Shown in pieces: positions 17,581 through 26,312 of a stretch of 64,000 bases of DNA; position 1 is the stretch's first letter; the number at the start of each line of letters is the position of its first letter. A program made the translations under genes and the position numbers. The notes below the pieces were generated by a model. That model did no database searches. It was not told the DNA's origin and saw nothing but the letters and a program-made list of their open reading frames with translations. The DNA is taken from NCBI RefSeq assembly GCF_913061305.1, contig NZ_CAJXST010000003.1:62001-126000 (forward strand), in the 5' to 3' direction. This stretch comes from an uncultured Porticoccus sp. (GTDB lineage: Bacteria > Pseudomonadota > Gammaproteobacteria > Pseudomonadales > Porticoccaceae).

Positions 17581-19545
17581 GTGACACTGTTCCGCCAACT
17601 GATTATCGCTATTGTCTTGTTGTTTGTCTGCCTGTACGCAGGTAATACGCTTGTCAGTCTTTATAACAACCAGCAACTGGTCGCTGAACAGATGCATGTC
17701 CACGCGCAGGACACCGCTACTTCCCTCGGTCTTTCCATGACCCAGGCGGCGCAGGAAAAAGACATAGCAACAATGGATACGATGTTCAATGCGGTATCAG
17801 ACAGCGGTTATTTTCAGCGCATTTATTTTTCCGATCTCGACGGGAATACCCTGATCGACAGGGAGTTTCCGGTTTCTCTTCAGGGTGTTCCAGGCTGGTT
17901 TGTGTCATTCATTGACCTGCCCAGTAACGAAGGCAGGGCGGAAGTAACGTCTGACTGGATGCAACTGGGGGAGGTGGTCGTTGTCAGTCATCCCGGTCAG
18001 GCTTACCTGAAACTGTGGCGGGTTACCACGACACAGTTAGTCTGGTTTGCTGTTATTACACTGGCTGTCTGTTTGTTGGCCTATATTGCGCTCAAATGGT
18101 TGCTGGTACCACTTGCCCGGGTTGAGCAGCAAGCCAATGATATTTTCAATAAAAAATTTGTTGTTCTGGAGCCCCTACCGAAAACTCGTGAGCTTGGCAG
18201 CGTCGTTCAGGCCATGAATAGGATGGCTCTTCATCTCAAGGCCGTTTTTGAAGATCAGCTCTCGCTCATCGACCGACTGCAGAAACAGTCTTTTCAGGAT
18301 GCGGTTACCGGGCTGTCCAATCGGCGTGATTTTGACAACCGCCTGCGAAGCTATGTCGATGACCAGGAGGAGGGCATGCATACCGGCGCTCTGGCGATTG
18401 TCGCATTGCACGATATTTCATGCGTCAACGAGTATGCCGGGCGTGGAGAGGGAAATGCGATTCTCCAGTCTGTTGGCCAGCGTTTGCAAAGCGCAGTGAC
18501 TGATCATCCCCGGGCTATTGTTGCCAGACGGCAGGGCCCGGAGTTTTCACTGTTTATCCCCGATATTACCCCTGGAGAAGGTGATGTTTTGGCACAGAAA
18601 ATATTTGAGGCTGTCCAGGACATCAGCTGGCTTCATAACGAGAAGTGTCCATTGTCCTTTCACATGGGTTACACCTTTCATGCGAATATCACTAGTGGCC
18701 CCGAAATGCTGGGTGAAGCCGATATTGCACTGCGGCAGGCAAAGCTTGGTAGTGCCAGCCGTTGGACCAAATTTGCCGACGTGCAGAATGGTGATGTTCC
18801 CGTACTAGGGAAGCCCCTCAATGAGTGGGAAGTATTTCTCAATCAGGCCATTCAAAACCGGCTTGTGGCGCTTCACTACCAGCCTATTGTCAGTATTCAG
18901 GATAAAGCGCTACTGGCTCAGGAAGTGTATGTGCGCTTTCTCAACGGCAAGGATTTGCTGGCAGCTGCTGTGGTGGTTCCCATTGCAGAAAGACTGGGGC
19001 TGATGCCTAGCCTTGACAGGCTGATTCTGGAATCACTGGCGTCGGCTGAGCGCGAAAAGGAAACTCCCGCTAAACTGTGTGTCAATTTATCGATAGTATC
19101 GGTGAAAACAACTGGCTTTCTGAGATGGCTTGATAACTTCCTGGCGTCCCAGCGGAGACTGGCAGCGAAGTTGGTATTTGAGGTGCCGGAATATGCCATG
19201 AAAGCAAACGATGCCTCTCTCCGGACTTTTAGTCAGCTCCTGCAGAAACACGGCACTTCACTCGGTATTGACCATTTCGGTCTTGAGTCCGCGGCTTTTG
19301 GCTATCTGAGCAGCCTGCCATTGAATCATCTCAAGGTTCATCGCAGTTTTCTCCGCGAATTGGGCACTAACCTGGACAACCAGTTCTATATCAAGTCACT
19401 CGCTGGGCTTGCCCACAACAGTGGTTTGCAGCTGTGGGTGGAAGGAGTGGAAAACGAACAGGAATGGGATCAGCTTGCCGAGTTGGATGTGGATGCTGCG
19501 CAGGGTTATTTTTTGGGGCAGCCGACCTTGAAATCTGTTGATTAG
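17581..19545 (+). CDS. lapD: c-di-GMP receptor LapD, inhibitor of LapG
   Basis: 654 residues from GTG 17581 (AAAGGA upstream). Order: membrane helix (about 5-25), periplasmic LapD-type output domain (about 26-150, including GVPGWFVSFID), second membrane helix (about 155-180), HAMP and linker helix, GGDEF domain, EAL domain. Both catalytic domains are degenerate: RQGPEF replaces GGDEF (about 317-322) and QEVYVRF replaces the EAL motif (about 446-453). It therefore should bind c-di-GMP without making or degrading it, and signal inside-out to trap LapG in the periplasm. Its partner genes lie next door. Confidence 0.93.
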   Translation: MTLFRQLIIAIVLLFVCLYAGNTLVSLYNNQQLVAEQMHVHAQDTATSLGLSMTQAAQEKDIATMDTMFNAVSDSGYFQRIYFSDLDGNTLIDREFPVSLQGVPGWFVSFIDLPSNEGRAEVTSDWMQLGEVVVVSHPGQAYLKLWRVTTTQLVWFAVITLAVCLLAYIALKWLLVPLARVEQQANDIFNKKFVVLEPLPKTRELGSVVQAMNRMALHLKAVFEDQLSLIDRLQKQSFQDAVTGLSNRRDFDNRLRSYVDDQEEGMHTGALAIVALHDISCVNEYAGRGEGNAILQSVGQRLQSAVTDHPRAIVARRQGPEFSLFIPDITPGEGDVLAQKIFEAVQDISWLHNEKCPLSFHMGYTFHANITSGPEMLGEADIALRQAKLGSASRWTKFADVQNGDVPVLGKPLNEWEVFLNQAIQNRLVALHYQPIVSIQDKALLAQEVYVRFLNGKDLLAAAVVVPIAERLGLMPSLDRLILESLASAEREKETPAKLCVNLSIVSVKTTGFLRWLDNFLASQRRLAAKLVFEVPEYAMKANDASLRTFSQLLQKHGTSLGIDHFGLESAAFGYLSSLPLNHLKVHRSFLRELGTNLDNQFYIKSLAGLAHNSGLQLWVEGVENEQEWDQLAELDVDAAQGYFLGQPTLKSVD

Positions 19546-19613
19546 TCCTGTTCTGCGTATAATTACGCTCTTTTCCTGTTGACCCAATTCACCCCAAACG
19601 GAATGTTTATTTG

Positions 19614-21128
19614 ATGTCTGTTCGCACGCGTATTGCTCCATCCCCCACTGGTGACCCCCACGTTGGGACTGCCTATGTAGCTCTTTTTAATCTCTGTTTC
19701 GCCCGAAGCCAGGGTGGTGAGTTTATCCTGCGTATTGAAGATACTGACCAGGTTCGCAGCACCCCGGAATCCGAGAAAATGATTCTGGACTCCCTGCGCT
19801 GGTTGGGCCTCGACTGGTCCGAGGGACCCGACGTTGGTGGACCTTATGGTCCTTATCGACAGAGCGAACGAACGGATATTTACCAACAACATGTTATGGA
19901 ACTGGTCGATAAAGGCCATGCGTTTTATTGCTTTGCCACGTCTGAAGAGCTGGACGAGATGCGCCGTGAACAGATGGCGAGGGGAGAAACAGCAAAATAT
20001 GATGGCCGCGGTTTGTTCTTGTCGGCTGAGGACGTTGAGAAGCGCCTGGCAGCGGGAGAACCCTACGTTATTCGTATGAAAATTCCCGACGAAGGCAGTT
20101 GCGTTTTTCAGGATCTGCTGCGCGGCCAGATTGAAATTCCCTGGTCACAGGTTGATATGCAGGTACTGCTGAAGGCAGACGGTATGCCCACCTACCACCT
20201 TGCCAATGTGGTAGATGACCACTTGATGAAAATCACACATGTCATCCGTGGCGAGGAATGGATCAACTCAGCGCCTAAACACCTTCTCCTCTATAAATAT
20301 TTTGACTGGGCGATGCCTGAGCTCTGTCATATGCCTTTGCTGCGAAATCCTGATAAAAGCAAGCTCAGCAAGCGAAAAAACCCCACCAGCATCAATTATT
20401 ACCGGGATATGGGTTATATGCCCGAGGCCGTGGTCAATTATCTCGGGCGTATGGGATGGTCGATGCCGGACGAGAGTGAAAAGTTTAGCCTTCAGGACAT
20501 GCTTGATCAGTTTGACTTGCGTGCTGTGCATCTGGGTGGCCCAGTTTTTGATACCGAAAAACTGGACTGGCTGAATGGCCGCTGGATCCGTGAAAACCTG
20601 GATGAGCAGGCATTTGCCAATCGTGTTGCCGAATGGGCGATAAACCGTGACAACCTCTCCAGGATGATTCCACTGATCAAGGAGCGAGTGGAAAAGTTTT
20701 CCGATATTGCGCCGTTACTCGGATTTATGTTTTCGGGCATGCCGAAACTCGATGCTGCTCACTTTGAACATAAAAAACTGGACAATGAAACAGTGCGGAG
20801 AATTCTGCAATACAGTTCCTGGCGCCTGGATGGACTGCGTCATTGGAGCAGGGATGGCTTGTATGAGGAGCTGAATCAGTTGGCTCAGGGGATGGAATTA
20901 AAGTTGAAGGATTTTTTATCGCCCCTGTTTGTTGCTGTCGCTGGATCCACCTCGGCCCCGCCCCTGTTTGATGCCATGGCTATCCTTGGGCCAGATATGG
21001 TCAGGGCGCGTATCAGGAGCGCTCTGGAGGCGTCTGGTGGGGTTTCTAAAAAGCAGCTAAAGGCCTGGGAAAAAGATTATCGCCTTCTCTCTGCAGCCCG
21101 TATTGAACATCCTGAAGAACAGGCTTGA
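19614..21128 (+). CDS. gltX: Glutamate--tRNA ligase
   Basis: 504 residues from ATG 19614. Class I synthetase signatures: the HIGH-type motif in [14 protein letters not shown] near the N-terminus and the KMSKS-type motif KLSKRK at about 245. The C-terminal anticodon-binding helices end ...[12 protein letters not shown]. It charges tRNA-Glu for translation and tetrapyrrole synthesis. Length is slightly above the E. coli enzyme (471). The promoter of the following tRNA gene begins inside its last codons. Confidence 0.97.
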   Translation: MSVRTRIAPSPTGDPHVGTAYVALFNLCFARSQGGEFILRIEDTDQVRSTPESEKMILDSLRWLGLDWSEGPDVGGPYGPYRQSERTDIYQQHVMELVDKGHAFYCFATSEELDEMRREQMARGETAKYDGRGLFLSAEDVEKRLAAGEPYVIRMKIPDEGSCVFQDLLRGQIEIPWSQVDMQVLLKADGMPTYHLANVVDDHLMKITHVIRGEEWINSAPKHLLLYKYFDWAMPELCHMPLLRNPDKSKLSKRKNPTSINYYRDMGYMPEAVVNYLGRMGWSMPDESEKFSLQDMLDQFDLRAVHLGGPVFDTEKLDWLNGRWIRENLDEQAFANRVAEWAINRDNLSRMIPLIKERVEKFSDIAPLLGFMFSGMPKLDAAHFEHKKLDNETVRRILQYSSWRLDGLRHWSRDGLYEELNQLAQGMELKLKDFLSPLFVAVAGSTSAPPLFDAMAILGPDMVRARIRSALEASGGVSKKQLKAWEKDYRLLSAARIEHPEEQA

Positions 21129-21153
21129 CACTCCAGGGGGCTGTGCCTAAAAT
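21125..21153 (+). promoter_or_regulatory. tRNA-Ala promoter
   Basis: TTGACA (21125-21130), 17-bp spacer and TAAAAT (21148-21153) give a near-consensus sigma-70 promoter, followed by a GC-rich discriminator (GCGCCC) and the tRNA 5' end at 21169. The -35 box overlaps the gltX stop codon. Confidence 0.85.
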
Positions 21154-21168
21154 TGCGCCCTCTTTTAC

Positions 21169-21244
21169 GGGGCTATAGCTCAGCTGGGAGAGCGCAACAC
21201 TGGCAGTGTTGAGGTCAGCGGTTCGATCCCGCTTAGCTCCACCA
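21169..21244 (+). tRNA. tRNA-Ala (anticodon GGC)
   Basis: 76 nt including an encoded CCA. Acceptor stem GGGGCTA pairs with TAGCTCC (one G-T). The D-loop (AGCTCAGCTGGGAGAGC), anticodon stem-loop (anticodon GGC at 21202-21204) and T-arm GGTTCGATCC are all present. A terminator follows directly. Accessory cassette-like DNA begins just downstream. Confidence 0.97.
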
Positions 21245-21269
21245 AAAAATCGTTGTAAATCAACGTCAT

Positions 21270-21298
21270 AAAAGGCCCGCTTTTAAGCGGGCCTTTTT
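21270..21298 (+). terminator. Terminator of the tRNA-Ala transcript
   Basis: 12-bp stem AAAGGCCCGCTT / AAGCGGGCCTTT with a TT loop and a T-tract, 26 bp after the tRNA. Confidence 0.9.
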
Positions 21299-21595
21299 CG
21301 TTTCTCCATTTAAGTCCATATTAAGTCCAGTTTTTGTTGATGGTCGCGTACTTCTGGTAGGTGGTGGTTGAAAGATAAGCTGCACTGAAAATCTCCAGAA
21401 AGGTAACCTCTACGCCGGTTTGCCACCAGCTTTGTGCACCATCTAAATTACATGGGTATGTGCGCTCAATATGCTGTTTTTTTATATAGTATGTCGAGGT
21501 GTTGTTAAATCCCCCTCTCGGTTTATACTCAGTTGATGCGCGTTATCATGCCAACCGAAAAAAATAATATAAATAAAACAGGTTGTTACAGGTTC

Positions 21596-21646
21596 GCGAG
21601 AAAAAATAATGAGGTCCTATTATTTTAGATAATAGGAAAAACTCGC
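21596..21646 (+). other. Nested hairpin in the 550-bp gap after tRNA-Ala
   Basis: Between the tRNA terminator and the first cassette gene (21299-21794) there is no long ORF. Within it, CCTATTAT / ATAATAGG (21616-21636) form a perfect 8-bp stem with a TTTAG loop, enclosed by an outer GCGAG / CTCGC pair (21596-21600, 21642-21646). It lies just ahead of a small ORF with a ribosome site. It may be an RNA leader structure or a remnant of a recombination site. The rest of the gap (21301-21595) shows nothing recognisable. Confidence 0.4.
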
Positions 21647-21668
21647 TTTATTCTGAAAGGAATCGGAT

Positions 21669-21767
21669 ATGCCTCAATTTTCTATTCTGTATCAATCCGT
21701 TATCAAAAAGTGCCGAATATCAGTTTTGGCAAAGTGCGAGTGCGCCATATACAAATGTTATGAGTAG
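21669..21767 (+). CDS. Possible 32-residue small ORF
   Basis: ATG 21669 follows AAAGG at a normal 8-bp spacing. The predicted peptide starts MPQFSILYQSVIKKC, carries several cysteines (KCECAIYKC) and is basic. Nothing known was recognised. It lies between a nested hairpin and the first cassette gene. The end overlaps ATGTTATGAG, which resembles half of an attC core, so it may be chance reading through a recombination site. Confidence 0.22.
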   Translation: MPQFSILYQSVIKKCRISVLAKCECAIYKCYE

Positions 21768-21794
21768 AGCGCGCTTAGAGAGGAGATTGGCGTT

Positions 21795-22130
21795 GTGAAA
21801 TGCCCAAATTGCGGAGAAGAATTTGGATATCTTCACCTTGAAGAGAAAGTGAAGGAGGGAGATCACTACCTGTTTTCTTGTCCGCACTGTTCGTGTCACC
21901 TTAGTAGTGCACCGATTTCGCGGAGTAGCCGGAAGCAGATGGTGCTTTTTGTCAGCGCTGGTGTGCTTCTTTTGGCAATAGTGGCAGGGATAGACATGTT
22001 AAACGTTGGCGGAAAATTTGGGCTCATAGCTACATGGATGGGGGTATCGCTTTCAGGTTTATTGCTGTTAATTGGCTACTTGGAAGTAAGGCGGTTCTCA
22101 TCACTCAGCTATGACAGGGCTGGCGGTTGA
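21795..22130 (+). CDS. Zinc-ribbon small membrane protein (cassette gene)
   Basis: 111 residues from GTG 21795 with GAGAGGAGA upstream. The N-terminus has two CxxC knuckles (CPNCG and CPHCSC) that form a zinc ribbon at about 3-37. Two membrane helices follow (about 50-68 and 75-93). The fold suggests a small membrane-anchored metal-ribbon protein of unknown role. It is followed eight bases later by an attC-like site, and its strand matches the next two cassette genes, so it reads as the first visible integron cassette. Confidence 0.6.
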   Translation: MKCPNCGEEFGYLHLEEKVKEGDHYLFSCPHCSCHLSSAPISRSSRKQMVLFVSAGVLLLAIVAGIDMLNVGGKFGLIATWMGVSLSGLLLLIGYLEVRRFSSLSYDRAGG

Positions 22131-22136
22131 TCCAGC

Positions 22137-22219
22137 TCATAACAATCCAAGGCAGTGGGACATATTTTGCTTCGCTGCGCTCAAAACGCAAAATATGCCC
22201 CTGCTTGGGGCGTTATGTG
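22137..22219 (+). other. attC-like integron recombination site 1
   Basis: The outer ends ACATAAC-type (CATAAC at 22138-22143) and GTTATG (22212-22217) are complementary. Inside them CCAAG-G-CAG pairs with CTGCTTGG, leaving one unpaired G, and ACATATTTTGC pairs with GCAAAATAT around a variable loop. Imperfect folded symmetry with an extrahelical base and GTTRRRY-like core is the attC hallmark. It lies directly after a small gene stop. Confidence 0.75.
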
Positions 22220-22251
22220 CACGCCACCCGCCGGCCTTGGAAGGAGTTCTA

Positions 22252-22653
22252 ATGAGTGATCATTTCGGTTCTTGTCTGTGCGGCACGGTGAGTTTTCAGG
22301 TCAAAGGTGAATTCGAAAGCTTCTACCTGTGCCATTGTCGGCATTGCCAAAAAGATACGGGTTCGGCCTATGCGGCAAATCTATTCTCGCATTTTGCTAA
22401 ATTGGTCTGGCAATCGGGTGCAGATGCCGTGGCTTCCTTTACGCTTCCAGGTACTCGTCATAGCCGGAGCTTTTGTAAGTTCTGTGGTTCAGCATTGCCA
22501 AATGCGCCAGTCGCGGGTTTAGTCGTTGTTCCCGCAGGGTGTTTGGACTCTCAACTAACGATGTTGCCAACGGCGCATATATTCTCATCCAGCAAAGCCG
22601 TTTGGGATGAACGGTTAGTGGAGGTACCGAAGTTCGAGGGTCTGCCAACGTGA
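22252..22653 (+). CDS. GFA/CENP-V family zinc protein (cassette gene)
   Basis: 133 residues from ATG 22252 with AAGGAG five bases upstream. It carries the Gfa (S-(hydroxymethyl)glutathione synthase-like) zinc motifs: GSCLCGTVSFQV, CHCRHCQKDTGS and FCKFCGS. The fold binds two zinc ions through cysteines. Many members have unknown substrates despite the historic glutathione/formaldehyde name. It is flanked by attC-like sites, a very common kind of integron cassette cargo. Confidence 0.85.
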   Translation: MSDHFGSCLCGTVSFQVKGEFESFYLCHCRHCQKDTGSAYAANLFSHFAKLVWQSGADAVASFTLPGTRHSRSFCKFCGSALPNAPVAGLVVVPAGCLDSQLTMLPTAHIFSSSKAVWDERLVEVPKFEGLPT

Positions 22654-22660
22654 ACCACCA

Positions 22661-22744
22661 TATAACCAGTGCATTAAATTCGTTCCGGCCCGATGGGCCT
22701 CCATCGGACGCCCTAGTCGGGCGCCGTTTATGCAGGCGTTAGGG
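22661..22744 (+). other. attC-like integron recombination site 2
   Basis: TATAAC at the left and GCGTTAGGG at the right end enclose a weakly symmetric region. TGCAT-T-AAA on the left pairs with TTTATGCA on the right, leaving one extra base. The centre has nested short palindromes (CCGATGG / CCATCGG, CGCCC / GGGCG). It begins eight bases after the GFA gene stop. The core GTTAGGG departs from GTTRRRY at the last base. Confidence 0.65.
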
Positions 22745-22765
22745 CGCTACACGCTCGGAGGGATC

Positions 22766-23218
22766 ATGTCTAACGACACTCGCCTTAGCTCAGATCTTCC
22801 GACGCGCTTACTCGGCACCTGGCGCATGCTGTCGTGGAAACGTGTGCTGGTGTCATCCGGAGAAGAGTTGGATGCACTTGGGCCCAACCCGTTCGGTTAT
22901 ATCAGTTACGTGCCAAATGGAAGGTTGATGGTCTTCGTTCTCAAGAGCGGACGCCCCAAGCCGAAATCGAGTCCGCCTTCACCGGAGGAGAAGATCGCGC
23001 TGTTCGATTCCCTCTTCGCCTATGTCGGTTCGTACGAAGTGCTGGCTGATAGAGTCATCCACACACTGGACGGTAGCTGGAACGAGCTGTGGACCGGAAC
23101 CAAACAGACAAGACTGCTCTCGTTTTCAGGTGAGAACCTCATCTACACTACGCCGGAAACCGTCGATCCAATGGACGGCCGGCTTTGCACCTACAGGGTC
23201 GAGTTTGAGAGAGCCTGA
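22766..23218 (+). CDS. Lipocalin-like domain protein (cassette gene)
   Basis: 150 residues from ATG 22766 (GGAGGG upstream). The pattern LLGTWRMLSWKRV, PFGYISYVPNGRLMVFVL, SYEVLADRVIHTLDGSWNELWTG and YRVEFERA fits the lipocalin-like family (PF13924 type), a small beta-barrel without signal peptide. Family members occur with fungal and bacterial secondary metabolism genes, but substrates are mostly unknown. The gene lies between two attC-like sites in the same direction as the others. Confidence 0.72.
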   Translation: MSNDTRLSSDLPTRLLGTWRMLSWKRVLVSSGEELDALGPNPFGYISYVPNGRLMVFVLKSGRPKPKSSPPSPEEKIALFDSLFAYVGSYEVLADRVIHTLDGSWNELWTGTKQTRLLSFSGENLIYTTPETVDPMDGRLCTYRVEFERA

Positions 23219-23235
23219 GCTGAGCGACGAAGGTG

Positions 23236-23297
23236 ACGCCTAATCCTTCGCTCGAGCAGACTTCCACCGGCAAGCCGCTCAGCTCAAACGTTTACCT
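23236..23297 (+). other. attC-like integron recombination site 3 (degenerate)
   Basis: It follows the lipocalin-like gene by 17 bp. GCCTAATCCTTCGCTCGAGC at the left and GCCGCTCAGCTC then AACGTT at the right resemble a common environmental attC type. GAGC(A)G pairs with CCGCTC. The left core reads CTAAT where CTAAC is expected and the right core is GTTTACC, so recombination activity may be reduced. Confidence 0.6.
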
Positions 23298-23311
23298 ATG
23301 TGATCCATGAA

Positions 23312-23428
23312 ATGAGTGATGAATATAGAAATGGCCTGATCGCAGCAGAAAAAAAGCCCCAAGATGATTGCGATATGACCATAGTTTCACTCTCAGGGGG
23401 CGCACTGGGTATTTCTATTCTGGACTGA
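23312..23428 (+). pseudogene. Truncated small cassette ORF
   Basis: An ATG 15 bases after attC-like site 3 opens a 38-residue frame, MSDEYRNGLIAAEKKP... ending SLSGGALGISILD. The SLSGGALGISI segment resembles the start of the first membrane helix in a family of small cassette/phage-borne membrane proteins (remembered pattern, not searched). The frame stops right there, so this looks like the N-terminal remnant of a broken cassette gene. The following 137 bp show no continuation. Confidence 0.4.
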
Positions 23429-23565
23429 GCGAGACATGACTGTTTCATGCCGATGTGTCGGGTGGCCTCTATTTCAGATATTGCTCGGGGGAGGAGGGTT
23501 TGTGGTACGAAGGAGTCAGGCGCTACGTTTCGATTCACTCAATCGAAGGCTGATGTGCTGCTGTG

Positions 23566-23907
23566 TTAATCGGAGAAACGGCTCATTCTTCCGGTTTTCC
23601 AGCGGAGCAGTGCATAGCCGATCGTGGCACACCCCAGGGCAGTGAAGAAGGCAATGCCGTAAATCAGGCCGGTTGTCTGGTATACGGGGCCATACATAAA
23701 AAACTCCAACAGCATATAAGAGCATATCCCCAGCAACATTCCCCATACATATTGTGGTAGGGCTGTGCCATAGATATAGCCGGCGAGAAGCGATGGGATC
23801 GAGAGTATGGCGATGACCGAGGATACATTCTGTGCATAGATAGCTGCCCAGGTGGCAGAACCGAACATCAGGAGTGCACCAACGATGTAGGCCTGAATTT
23901 TTTGCAT
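23566..23907 (-). CDS. Small hypothetical membrane protein
   Basis: 113 residues from ATG 23907, chosen because AGAAGG lies 10 bases upstream; an ATG at 23955 would add 16 hydrophilic residues. Four hydrophobic helices are visible, beginning IQAYIVGALLMFGSATWAAIY and ending ALGCATIGYALLRW. No family was recognised. It is on the strand opposite to the cassette genes, so it is either chromosomal background or an inverted cassette. Inner-membrane location is inferred. Confidence 0.6.
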   Translation of the reverse strand: MQKIQAYIVGALLMFGSATWAAIYAQNVSSVIAILSIPSLLAGYIYGTALPQYVWGMLLGICSYMLLEFFMYGPVYQTTGLIYGIAFFTALGCATIGYALLRWKTGRMSRFSD

Positions 23908-24010
23908 TATCTGACTGCCTTCTGTTTCCACATATTCTGCCGCTGAGTCTTCCATGAATTGGTGCGGTGCTCTATTGGACGTTAGTCGTGCCAATGCCAA
24001 TCAGCAGGCA

Positions 24011-24039
24011 CAAAAAAACCGCCCGAAAGGGCGGCTTTG
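24011..24039 (-). terminator. Terminator of the NTF2-like gene
   Basis: CCGCCC / GGGCGG stem with a GAAA loop; the minus strand reads GGCGG then seven T bases. It lies 15 bp after the stop at 24054. Confidence 0.85.
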
Positions 24040-24053
24040 TTGACAGGATTGCA

Positions 24054-24488
24054 TTACATATCGACTGCTTCCATGCTGACCTCTGTTGCATCCAGTTTCC
24101 AGACGCCGTCTGTCAGGATCAGATAATCAACTTCTTTTTCAATAATGCCTTTGGTGTTAAAGACGTCGCTGGCCCTGGTCCAGGCATTGACCTTGGCCGT
24201 TTCTCCGTCAATTTCGACTGACGATATGCCGTATTCGTGCAGAATGACAGACGCCATATCCACGATATTCTTCCAGTCAGCTGCGTACTCTTTTTTGGTG
24301 CGACCATCGATCATTCTTGGTGTCAGCAGGTCGTAAGCATCTTCGTATTTTCGTGCTTTTAATGCAGCGTAGTAGCTGTTGACGACACCTTCAGGTGTAT
24401 TCTCCGCTGCATATGCCGTTGCTGTGAATAATAATGACAGCACTATGGTGATGGGTAGAAGTAGTTTGCTCACTGGTTTAATGCTCAT
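24054..24488 (-). CDS. Exported NTF2-like (DUF4878-type) protein
   Basis: 144 residues: signal peptide (LLLPITIVLSLLFTATAYA-AE), then a cone-shaped NTF2-like fold: NTPEGVVNSYYAALKARKYEDAYDLLTP, a middle helix, and strands ending DYLILTDGVWKLDATEV. Such proteins are usually periplasmic or lipoprotein-like with unknown ligands. GGAGG upstream supports the ATG. It stands alone between the cassette region and gltA, with its own terminator. Confidence 0.75.
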   Translation of the reverse strand: MSIKPVSKLLLPITIVLSLLFTATAYAAENTPEGVVNSYYAALKARKYEDAYDLLTPRMIDGRTKKEYAADWKNIVDMASVILHEYGISSVEIDGETAKVNAWTRASDVFNTKGIIEKEVDYLILTDGVWKLDATEVSMEAVDM

Positions 24489-24665
24489 TTGTAGCCTCCG
24501 GATGTAACTTTTTACTGAGACTCGATTTTTTGGATCAAGTTCAGGTTAGCTTTTTTTTGATGTTACTACAGAATAATGGATTTAGCTGCTAGCTGTAACC
24601 TCCTGGAAAGAATAGCGACTGTGCAGTTGTAAGGTTGGAGAGTCGAGGCCGGGACAGGGAAGAAT

Positions 24666-24695
24666 TAAAAAAGCCACTCAAGGAGTGGCTTTTTT
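24666..24695. terminator. Terminator of gltA
   Basis: AAGCCACTC / GAGTGGCTT stem with a 3-base loop, flanked by A- and T-tracts so it works in both directions. It lies 31 bp past the gltA stop. Confidence 0.88.
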
Positions 24696-24725
24696 GGTAT
24701 ACAGAGATTGGCAGTTTACCTGATC

Positions 24726-26003
<1,278 letters not shown>

Positions 26004-26071
26004 TGGGTTCTCCTACGAATCAGGGAGCGAGATGCAAGCATCAAGCGTGCAAACTATTTCTGAGGCGCAAA

Positions 26072-26099
26072 ACTATAGCCTTCTCTCTGGATTTGTCAA
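26072..26099 (-). promoter_or_regulatory. gltA promoter
   Basis: On the minus strand TTGACA (26094-26099), 16-bp spacer, TATAGT (26072-26077). It lies about 70 bp upstream of the gltA start in the 309-bp divergent gap with sdhC. Confidence 0.8.
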
Positions 26100-26180
26100 T
26101 TTTACTGCAAATACAGCGAGTGAATAGCGGCTATCTTTTGTGGCTATAACTGCTTCAATAGTGAATGGCGGACAGGTTTC

Positions 26181-26210
26181 ATTGTAATCCTGTTACAATA
26201 CTCCTATAAT
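26181..26210 (+). promoter_or_regulatory. sdh promoter with overlapping operator-like dyad
   Basis: TTGTAA (26182-26187), 17-bp spacer and a consensus TATAAT (26205-26210) form a sigma-70-type promoter for the sdh operon. The -35 box and part of the spacer lie inside a perfect 7-bp inverted repeat, ATTGTAA-TCCTG-TTACAAT (26181-26199). Protein binding there would block RNA polymerase, so it is a candidate repressor site; the regulator was not identified. Confidence 0.7.
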
Positions 26211-26312
26211 TTTTCCCCGATTTTAGCCCGGTATGCCGACGACGGTTAGCCGATTTTCCCTGCGTTATATTTCTGCATTCTGCCCAACCTGCGGACTTAA
26301 GGTGTGTATATC

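Noticed and set aside
22111-22251. N-terminal extension of the GFA-type gene
   Set aside because: It runs through the attC-like site; ATG 22252 has a good ribosome site and matches the family start.
23960-23985. Possible fourth attC core (ACGTTAGTC)
   Set aside because: No complementary left half was found within normal attC distance.
21245-24000. Integrated prophage or genomic island at the tRNA-Ala gene
   Set aside because: No integrase, phage gene or duplicated tRNA 3' end was found; the cassette explanation fits better.
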